Assembly: GCA_902599605.1 (NCBI GenBank)
Contig: CACKFV010000006.1
Span: 1-63,070 of the forward strand
Direction: 5' to 3'
Source of the DNA: an uncultured Pelagibacteraceae bacterium
Lineage (GTDB): Bacteria; Pseudomonadota; Alphaproteobacteria; Pelagibacterales; Pelagibacteraceae
Length of the DNA: 63,070 bases
Shown here piece after piece: positions 56,886-63,070 of this stretch (the stretch's first letter is position 1; every line of letters begins with the position of its first letter). The translations under genes and the position numbers were made by a program. The notes below the pieces were generated by a model that did no database searches, was not told where the DNA came from, and was given only the letters and a program-made list of their open reading frames with translations.

Positions 56886-57581
56886 ATGGCCAAAAAAAAA
56901 GATGCAATTTTAGAGCAATATATTGATTTTTTTGACAACTATAAAAATTTCAGAAATTATCAATTGAATTTGATTAAACCTTTTTTGGGAAACAAACTTG
57001 CTGAGGTTGGGCCTGGTAATGGTGCAAATTTACATTATTATTATAAATATCCGAAAAAAATTGACCTGTATGAACCAAGCAAAAATTTATATTCAAATTT
57101 AAAAAAAAAATTTAAACAAAAAAATATTAGAATATTTAATAAAAAATTTAATAGTAATATTAAATATGACACCATAATTTATTTAGACGTAATCGAACAC
57201 ATAAAAAATGATGCCCAAGAAATTAAAAAAGCATTTAAAGCTTTAAAAAGAGATGGTTATTTAGTTATAGCTGTTCCTGCTTTTCAACATCTGTACTCAA
57301 ATTTTGATGAAGATATAAATCATTTCAAAAGATATAACAAAAGGGATTTTAAAAAAATTCTAAAACAAATCAAACATAAAAAAGTTGATTTATTTTATTA
57401 TGATTCTATTGGTTACATTCTTTCTTTAATGTCAAAATTTTTCATTTCTGATTATAAAAAAAATTTTGAAAAAAAATTAATCTTTTGGAACTCATTGATT
57501 TGGATATCTAAAATTTTAGATAAAATTGTTCTTAGATTATTCGGAAAATCACTCTTAGTAATCATAAAAAAAACTAAATAA
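56886..57581 (+). CDS. Class I SAM-dependent methyltransferase
   Basis: 231 residues. NKLAEVGPGNGANLHYYY is the SAM loop, IIYLDVIEHIKNDAQEIKKAF motif IV, and RDGYLVIAVPAFQHLYSNFDEDINHF motif V to VI. The C-terminal part is basic with one hydrophobic stretch, like methyltransferases that act near the membrane on lipid-linked glycans. The substrate is unknown. Confidence 0.82.
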   Translation: MAKKKDAILEQYIDFFDNYKNFRNYQLNLIKPFLGNKLAEVGPGNGANLHYYYKYPKKIDLYEPSKNLYSNLKKKFKQKNIRIFNKKFNSNIKYDTIIYLDVIEHIKNDAQEIKKAFKALKRDGYLVIAVPAFQHLYSNFDEDINHFKRYNKRDFKKILKQIKHKKVDLFYYDSIGYILSLMSKFFISDYKKNFEKKLIFWNSLIWISKILDKIVLRLFGKSLLVIIKKTK

Positions 57582-57604
57582 AACATCAGTTTTTTAAATT
57601 AAAA

Positions 57605-59431
57605 TCAGTTTAGATAATAAATATCATACAGATAATTTGAATAAACCAAGCTATATTTTTTATTGTAAACTTTAAAATTACTTGGAGAGATTTTTTTATT
57701 AATAATAACAATATCAGAAAATGATTTCTCATCTAACTTTATTTTATTAAATAACGAAATTAATCTCCTCTTTTCATCTTCTGGCATGATTTGTTGCTGA
57801 ACTCTAAATGGTGAAGTATTAATAATTTTTTTTCTTATATCCTTTGAATAATTATCTAATTCTGAATATGTATAAATTGAATTTGCTTGATATTTATATG
57901 TATATAATCTCATTAAAAAATCATTTCTTATTTCGCTTTTTCCAAAAGATATAATATTTTTGAATTCATCATTAGATATTTCAAAATTTTTAAGATTATT
58001 AATTAAATTAAATTCTATATCTTTATTTTTTGAGGAATTTATGAAACCATCAGATATAACTAGCTCTGTATTTTTATTTAAAAGCCAAAGATTCATAATC
58101 TTTAGATCATTTGTAAAAAGTTTTTTTTTGGTATCTATTAGTTTTTTGTTAAGTAGGTAATTTTGAATTTTCTGAGTTTCTTTTATAGCTAGACTATCTT
58201 TTTCATTTATTTTTTTTGCAGTGAAGGTATTCGAAATAAAAAGAAAAAAAATTAAAAACACTCTTAAAACAAAACTATATTTAAATATAATTTTGCTGGT
58301 TAAAATAAAATTTAAAGAAATTATTAAATAAAAAATTAAACTAAATAGCAAAATGCCTAGGAAATGATAAATTGATATAATGTATGGTGAAAATATAAAA
58401 AAAATTGGTGGGGCAGAAATTGAGGCTAAAATAAAATAAAAAAATAAGTTTATATTCGAAACTTGAGCACTTAAATGATCATATTTCTTATTTATTAAAT
58501 TATGAATGAAAAAACAAATTATTAGTAATAATAAAGACTCAGCCCTAAACAAATTTAAAAAATAATATTTTAAGAGATGTATCTTTTGTTTATAATCAAT
58601 GCTTATAACTCCCAATCTCTCAGAATAATCAGTTTCACCAAAATAGAGTTGAAAAAGAAAAGGGAAACTCAATATAAAAAAACTTAAAAAAATTAAAACT
58701 ATGTTTTTTTTTTGGTTATATAAAAATTTAAAAAAAGGAATTTTTAAATATTTGAAAAATAAAAAAATTAGAAGCAACGAAAAATTTATAAAATAATAAA
58801 AAAAACTATTTAGAAAAATACTTAGAAAAAATACCAATGTTACAAAATATTTTAATTCAAATTTTTCTATTTTTTCCTTTAAATCGTAAAGAGTGTAAAA
58901 AAAATAAAAATAGATAATTCCTGTAATCAATGGCCTCGGGAACCTCGATCCAAAACTTTCGTCTAAAGAATTAAATAATAGTCCCAAATATTTAGAAGGA
59001 TCCATAATAAATAATATTTGTAAGAAAGAAATTATCAAAAAAATGGATATACAAAAATATATCGAGTAGTTTGTGTTATTAAAAATTTTTTGTATCACTT
59101 TAAAAAAAATCAATAAAAAAATAAATTGGAATAGAAATTCAAGAATAAAAAACGAAAAAACTTTTGTTATTTTGAATAGTATTGAATGTATTAAAATACT
59201 ATAAACAGGAAAACTCAGTAGCATGTTCTCGCTCATGTGACTCAAGTAGGACGGACTAAAAGTAAATTCAGAAAAACTTATTACGATTGGAAAATATATT
59301 ATGTCTTTAATATTAAAAATCGTATCGACTAGAATTGAATTGTCAAAATATGTCCAGCTTATTATCCATTTAGGTAATATTGTTGCAATTACTAAAAAAA
59401 ATAAAAAAATATAGTCAGTTTTTTTAGACAT
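57605..59431 (-). CDS. Large multi-pass membrane protein, possible GT-C glycosyltransferase
   Basis: 608 residues. About thirteen hydrophobic segments fill the first 420 residues, and the last 190 form a soluble domain with VQQQIMPEDEKRRLISLF. The first extracytoplasmic loop contains WTYFDNSILVDTIFNIKD, with acidic residues where GT-C enzymes bind metal or lipid sugar. No family is recognised. A+T content is even higher than in neighbours. The place among methyltransferases suggests surface polysaccharide assembly. Confidence 0.55.
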   Translation of the reverse strand: MSKKTDYIFLFFLVIATILPKWIISWTYFDNSILVDTIFNIKDIIYFPIVISFSEFTFSPSYLSHMSENMLLSFPVYSILIHSILFKITKVFSFFILEFLFQFIFLLIFFKVIQKIFNNTNYSIYFCISIFLIISFLQILFIMDPSKYLGLLFNSLDESFGSRFPRPLITGIIYFYFFYTLYDLKEKIEKFELKYFVTLVFFLSIFLNSFFYYFINFSLLLIFLFFKYLKIPFFKFLYNQKKNIVLIFLSFFILSFPFLFQLYFGETDYSERLGVISIDYKQKIHLLKYYFLNLFRAESLLLLIICFFIHNLINKKYDHLSAQVSNINLFFYFILASISAPPIFFIFSPYIISIYHFLGILLFSLIFYLIISLNFILTSKIIFKYSFVLRVFLIFFLFISNTFTAKKINEKDSLAIKETQKIQNYLLNKKLIDTKKKLFTNDLKIMNLWLLNKNTELVISDGFINSSKNKDIEFNLINNLKNFEISNDEFKNIISFGKSEIRNDFLMRLYTYKYQANSIYTYSELDNYSKDIRKKIINTSPFRVQQQIMPEDEKRRLISLFNKIKLDEKSFSDIVIINKKISPSNFKVYNKKYSLVYSNYLYDIYYLN

Positions 59432-59473
59432 AAAATAAATAATGCAATTTATGATATTTAAATTATATTAATA

Positions 59474-59732
59474 GTGTTGGTTTTCCAACTATAACGATAA
59501 ACGAATTTCGTAATAAACATTACGGACGTGGGGGCAGTACCCACCACCTCCACCATTTATAATTTAGGGGGGTGAACTAGGATCGACGGATGTCTAAAGG
59601 CTATTTTTTCGTTCGGAATTGTTCCACCGTAACGGGCTATTTATAATTGCAAATGATAAATTTGCTCTTGCTGCTTAATTAATTAATTAAGTAACGGGGT
59701 TTTGGGGCACCTGGCAACAGAACGCCCCTTTA
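59474..59732 (+). ncRNA. ssrA: Circularly permuted (two-piece) tmRNA
   Basis: The acceptor piece comes first: hairpin GTTGG/CCAAC near 59476, T-arm GTGGGGGCAGTACCCAC and CACCTCCACCA ending at 59555. An 11-12 nt spacer follows, then the coding piece starting near 59568 with GGGGGTG and the conserved GGATCGACGG. GGGGGTG pairs with CACCTCC to make a 7-bp acceptor stem with G-U at pair 3, the alanyl-tRNA synthetase identity element. The tag frame starts at GCA 59649. The 3' part has GGGGC/GCCCC near 59704-59728. Confidence 0.93.
59649..59678 (+). other. tmRNA proteolysis tag frame ANDKFALAA
   Basis: GCA AAT GAT AAA TTT GCT CTT GCT GCT TAA encodes nine residues ending ALAA, the usual degradation signal. 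The E. coli tag frame is ANDENYALAA, one residue longer. The palindrome TTAATTAATTAATTAA follows the stop. Confidence 0.88.
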
Positions 59733-59742
59733 GATAAAAAAA

Positions 59743-60606
59743 ATGAGTGAATTAAAAAAAGTAGAAAACTTTTTCAAAGTAATTAAAAAATACGACGAAA
59801 ACCTAAAATTTAAGATAGTTGAAATCGGCGCGCATCCCTATGGTGATTTTAAGGAAGGTTTCCATATTTTGTTGGACCATTTTCCTGGATCTGAAATTTA
59901 TGCTTTTGAGGTAAATAAAGAAGAGTGTCAAAAACTAAATAAGATTTGTAAAAAAGGGATGAAATTTTTTCCTATTGCCCTTGGTGAAAAAAAAGAAATT
60001 AGAAAATTTTATGAAACTTACATGCCTGTTTGCAGCTCATTGTACAAACCTAAGGACGAATTTTTAAAATTATACAATAATTTAAACGTCTCTTACTTAA
60101 AAAATACTACTGAAATTGAAACAATTAGTCTTGATGAATTTTCAAACAAACATAGATTAGAACATATTGACTTTATTAAAATTGATATACAAGGAGCAGA
60201 ACTTGATGTTTTTAAAGGAGGCAAAAAAACTCTGGAAAAAACTTTAATGATTGTGAGTGAGGTAGAGTGGGTAGAACAATACGTTAATCAACCACTCTTT
60301 GGAGATGTAAGTTCTTTTTTGAGAAAAGAAGATTTTATGCTACATAAATTTCTAGGATATGGCACAAGGTGTCTTAAACCCATAATATTAAATCAAAATA
60401 AAAACTTTGGGACACAATTTATGTGGTCAGATGCATTGTTTATTCGAAATATAATGAATGTCTCGAAATTAAGTGATGAGGAATTAATAAAATCTGCAGT
60501 TTTCTCCTTTATCTATAAAAGTCCTGACTTAACTTATTTTTATCTAACGAAGTTTGATGAGAAAAACAATTCATCTTTTTGTGATTTATTTAAAGAGGTA
60601 AGTTAG
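59743..60606 (+). CDS. FkbM-family methyltransferase
   Basis: 287 residues. KIVEIGAHPYGDFKEGF, IYAFEVNKEECQKLN, and IDFIKIDIQGAELDVFKGGKK give the fold and the FkbM core. It has about 75 extra C-terminal residues with a QFMWSDALFIR stretch, like stand-alone sugar O-methyltransferases. It begins some 10 bases after the tmRNA 3' end, so tmRNA and this gene may be cotranscribed or the gene was inserted there. It is followed by another FkbM gene after 7 bp. Confidence 0.85.
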   Translation: MSELKKVENFFKVIKKYDENLKFKIVEIGAHPYGDFKEGFHILLDHFPGSEIYAFEVNKEECQKLNKICKKGMKFFPIALGEKKEIRKFYETYMPVCSSLYKPKDEFLKLYNNLNVSYLKNTTEIETISLDEFSNKHRLEHIDFIKIDIQGAELDVFKGGKKTLEKTLMIVSEVEWVEQYVNQPLFGDVSSFLRKEDFMLHKFLGYGTRCLKPIILNQNKNFGTQFMWSDALFIRNIMNVSKLSDEELIKSAVFSFIYKSPDLTYFYLTKFDEKNNSSFCDLFKEVS

Positions 60607-60613
60607 TTTAAAT

Positions 60614-61291
60614 ATGCCATTAATTGAAAAAATATTTAATCCTTTAAGTAGTTTTCACCATAAAAGGATTTATATGTATTTAAAGAATTTGGATATTGAT
60701 AAAGTCATTGATATAGGCGCTCATAAGGGTGAGTTTCTTGAAAAGATGTTAAAAATCGAAAAAGTAAAATCTTTTTATGCTTTTGAGCCTCAAAAAGATA
60801 TTTTTGATAGTTTAAATAAAAAATTTTCTAGAAATAATAAAATCACGTTATTAAATTATGCAGCAGACAAAGAAATTACAAATAAAAAGTTGCAAATAAA
60901 TAAACTTAGTACAACATCATCCTTAGCAGAAGTTAACGAGAACTCATTGTATCTTAAATTAAAAAATTTTTTGACAGGTTCTAAATCAAATTTCATTAAT
61001 GAATATGATGTAAAAACAAACACTATAGACAATGTTTTTAAAGATATAAACTTAGAAAAAACATTACTTAAAATTGATGTTGAGGGATATGAAATGAATG
61101 TTATTAATGGATCAAAAATGAAACTAAAAGAAATCTCATATGTTGTAATAGAAAATCAATTTGGAAATCATTATAAAAATAATAATTTTGATGATATCAA
61201 GGATTTGCTATTAAAATATAATTTTGTTATCTCAAAAAAATTCATTTTTCCTACCATGCATTATCAAGATGTATTATTTAAAAAAAACTAA
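60614..61291 (+). CDS. FkbM-family methyltransferase
   Basis: 225 residues. KVIDIGAHKGEFLEKML, FYAFEPQKDIF, and TLLKIDVEGYEMNVINGSK are the diagnostic pieces. It is similar in size and layout to the FkbM protein encoded at 56155, suggesting paralogs that modify different sites of one glycan. It ends one base from the convergent MazG-like gene. Confidence 0.86.
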   Translation: MPLIEKIFNPLSSFHHKRIYMYLKNLDIDKVIDIGAHKGEFLEKMLKIEKVKSFYAFEPQKDIFDSLNKKFSRNNKITLLNYAADKEITNKKLQINKLSTTSSLAEVNENSLYLKLKNFLTGSKSNFINEYDVKTNTIDNVFKDINLEKTLLKIDVEGYEMNVINGSKMKLKEISYVVIENQFGNHYKNNNFDDIKDLLLKYNFVISKKFIFPTMHYQDVLFKKN

Positions 61292-61292
61292 T

Positions 61293-61664
61293 TTATTTTA
61301 AAAATTGGTTTAAGTTCGGTTTAAAATAATTCGGTCCTTTCATGACCTTTCCATTCTCATTAAAGATTGGCTTACCATTATTGTCCAATTTACTCATATT
61401 AGAATTCTGAACTTCCTCAAAACATTTATCCAAATTAACGCCAAAAGCATGGCCTGCTCCATAAGTAACATAAAGAATATCAGTTAACGCATCTATTGTT
61501 TCCTGCAAATCTTTTTTATTAATTGCTTCTTTTAGTTCCTCAAGCTCTTCCTCTATAAGGTCGACTCTTAATTTATTAATCTTATCTGTAGAAAAACTTG
61601 CTTTAGATTTAACTTCTTGCCCAAAAGTTTTCATGAATAAACCAACTTTTTCAAAATTTGTCAT
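61293..61664 (-). CDS. MazG-like nucleotide pyrophosphohydrolase
   Basis: 123 residues. The all-alpha NTP-PPase motif is DLIEEELEELKEAI then DLQETIDALTDILYVTYGAGHAFG, with Glu-Glu-x-x-Glu and Asp-x-x-x-Asp metal ligands. A C-terminal EVQNSNMSKLDNNGKPIF and KGPNYFKPNL match a branch also common in marine phages. It hydrolyses a nucleoside triphosphate or related compound; the real substrate is unknown. Confidence 0.82.
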   Translation of the reverse strand: MTNFEKVGLFMKTFGQEVKSKASFSTDKINKLRVDLIEEELEELKEAINKKDLQETIDALTDILYVTYGAGHAFGVNLDKCFEEVQNSNMSKLDNNGKPIFNENGKVMKGPNYFKPNLNQFLK

Positions 61665-61721
61665 AATGCTCCTATATGATTCTTGTTGCTTTTAATGTAT
61701 AATAAAAATCACATTATCCAA

Positions 61722-63070
61722 ATGAAATTTAGAAAAGAAATCGATAGTATGGGTGCCATAAATGTTAATGATGAGAAGTATTGGGGTGCCTCAACTGAAA
61801 GATCAAAAAAATATTTTGATATAGGAAAAATATTAGTAAGCAAAACATTGATAAATGCAATTGCCATGATTAAACTTTGTGCTGCCCTTGTTCATAAAAA
61901 AGAAAAACAGATTGATGCTAAAATCTGTAATGCAATTGTTGCAGCTTCAAAAGAAATAATCTCTGGTAAACTTGACGGAAATTTTCCTTTAAAAGTTTGG
62001 CAAACAGGATCTGGTACTCAAACAAATATGAATGTAAATGAAGTAATTGCTAATAGAGCTATCCAAATTTTAGGTGGAAGAAAAGGTTCTAAGAAACCAG
62101 TTCATCCTAATGACCATGTAAATAAATCTCAATCAACAAACGATGTTTTCCCTACAGCAATGCATATTGCAATTGCTATTGAGACAAAGAAAAAATTATT
62201 ACCGTCTTTAAGGAATCTTAGTAAAGAATTAAAAACAAAAATAAGTAAATTTAGAAATATTGTTAAAGTTGGTAGAACACATCTTCAAGATGCCACTCCA
62301 CTTACTTTAGGACAAGAATTTTCAGGCTATTATTCACAGTTAAATGATTGTATTTTAAGAATTGAAAATTCTTTAAAAGAAATATTTTATCTTGCTCAGG
62401 GTGGAACCGCTGTAGGAACAGGGATTAATACAAAGAAAAATTTTGATGTTAAAATTTGTAAGGAAATAAGTAAGTTAACCAAAATAAAATTTTATCCAGC
62501 AAAAAATAAATTTGCAGCTCTTGCGGCGCATGACTCAATTGTAAATTTTTCAGGTACTTTGAATACAACAGCAGTTTGTCTTATGAAAATTGCAAATGAT
62601 ATTCGTTTTTTAGGTTCAGGTCCAAGAGCAGGTTATGGAGAATTGATACTGCCTGCAAACGAGCCTGGTTCTTCAATAATGCCAGGAAAAGTTAACCCAA
62701 CACAATGTGAAGCCGTCACAATGGTTTGTGTAAAAGTTATTGGTAATCATACAGGTATCACACTTGCAGGTTCTCAGGGACAATTTGAGTTAAACGTTTT
62801 TAAACCTCTTATTGCACATAATATTCTTCAATCTATAGATCTTTTATCAGACAGTTCTAATAATTTTTCTAAATTTTGTATAAAAGGTATAAAAGCTGAC
62901 TTAAAAAAAATAAATGACGATTTAAATAACTCTTTAATGCTAGTTACAGCTCTAGCTCCTAAAATAGGTTATGATAATGCTGCCAAAATTGCAAAGTCTG
63001 CGCTCAAAAATAAAACTACATTAAAGTTTGAAGCTATAAAAACTGGTCTAATTTCTTCCAGTGATTTTGA
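61722..63070 (+). CDS. fumC: Class II fumarate hydratase (3' end outside window)
   Basis: 449 codons visible and open at the window end; the family is about 460, so roughly 14 residues are missing. FRKEIDSMGAINVNDEKYWGAST, WQTGSGTQTNMNVNEVIANR, HPNDHVNKSQSTNDVFPTAMH, VGRTHLQDATPLTLGQEF and the signature GSSIMPGKVNPTQCE are all present. It interconverts fumarate and malate in the TCA cycle. The start is ATG 61722, divergent from the MazG-like gene with a 57-bp gap. Confidence 0.96.
   Translation, partial: MKFRKEIDSMGAINVNDEKYWGASTERSKKYFDIGKILVSKTLINAIAMIKLCAALVHKKEKQIDAKICNAIVAASKEIISGKLDGNFPLKVWQTGSGTQTNMNVNEVIANRAIQILGGRKGSKKPVHPNDHVNKSQSTNDVFPTAMHIAIAIETKKKLLPSLRNLSKELKTKISKFRNIVKVGRTHLQDATPLTLGQEFSGYYSQLNDCILRIENSLKEIFYLAQGGTAVGTGINTKKNFDVKICKEISKLTKIKFYPAKNKFAALAAHDSIVNFSGTLNTTAVCLMKIANDIRFLGSGPRAGYGELILPANEPGSSIMPGKVNPTQCEAVTMVCVKVIGNHTGITLAGSQGQFELNVFKPLIAHNILQSIDLLSDSSNNFSKFCIKGIKADLKKINDDLNNSLMLVTALAPKIGYDNAAKIAKSALKNKTTLKFEAIKTGLISSSDF

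Noticed and set aside
59675-59692. TTAATTAATTAATTAA repeat as a possible integration or binding site
   Set aside because: It lies within the tmRNA coding piece right after the tag stop, so it is part of the RNA.

Overview
The window looks like a chromosome segment of a streamlined marine alphaproteobacterium of the SAR11 / Candidatus Pelagibacter group. This is inferred, not searched. The supports are very low G+C, almost no spacer DNA with many ATGA and 1-20 bp overlaps, a tandem glycine riboswitch before gcvT, an alphaproteobacterial circularly permuted tmRNA, and a gene set typical of these cells: NAD formate dehydrogenase, glycine cleavage, one TRAP system and many small DMT/EamA carriers. 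I see no rRNA, tRNA, insertion sequence, integrase or CRISPR array.

Layout. 0-5.3 kb: the end of purF, an HD-domain protein resembling PhnZ-type oxygenases, gshA-gshB (glutathione synthesis) and two exporters. 5.4-12 kb: a charged coiled-coil protein, a glycine amidinotransferase with an EamA carrier, a SufU-like scaffold, an HPP membrane protein, formate dehydrogenase, a 59-codon TTG-start membrane ORF and selO. 12-15 kb: a methyltransferase, a DAO-type flavoenzyme, TspO and an SDR. 15-23.2 kb (minus strand): gcvT-gcvH-gcvP behind a tandem glycine riboswitch, running with no real gap into a lipid-methylation cluster (flavin oxidoreductase, DUF1365, Cfa, DUF3833). 23.2-27 kb: 5-oxoprolinase genes pxpB-pxpC with an EamA carrier, and divergent pxpA plus a TPR protein. 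27-34.5 kb: a TRAP transporter with a hairpin between dctP and dctQ, TerC, MFS, a GNAT-like protein, a ProC-like protein, LysE behind a hairpin leader, a TIGR03643-type protein and glutaredoxin.

34.5-53.3 kb is one long minus-strand run: hflK-hflC-DUF2065-degP-miaA, ilvB-ilvH-ilvC-leuA, mreB-mreC-mreD-mrdA-rodA, then a D-amino-acid-dehydrogenase-like gene, EamA, a histone-deacetylase-like amidohydrolase, msrB and a small membrane protein. 53.4-63 kb: an Mrp ATPase without its C-terminal CxxC, an RmlD-like reductase, thyX, a surface-glycan-like island of three FkbM methyltransferases, another methyltransferase and a 608-residue membrane protein around the permuted ssrA, then a MazG-like protein and fumC, cut by the window end.

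The strongest observations are regulatory. (1) The linker between the two glycine aptamers is perfectly complementary over 12 nt to the gcvT start region including the AUG, and overlaps the strand that forms P1 of aptamer 2; this suggests a translational ON switch. (2) The same transcript may continue into fatty-acid methylation genes, which use SAM and hence one-carbon units. (3) The ssrA acceptor stem, with its G3-U70 pair, is rebuilt from two pieces, and the tag reads ANDKFALAA. (4) Two intercistronic or leader hairpins (dctP/dctQ and upstream of LysE) are not explained by coding. I did not find a clearly new multi-gene defence or mobile system.
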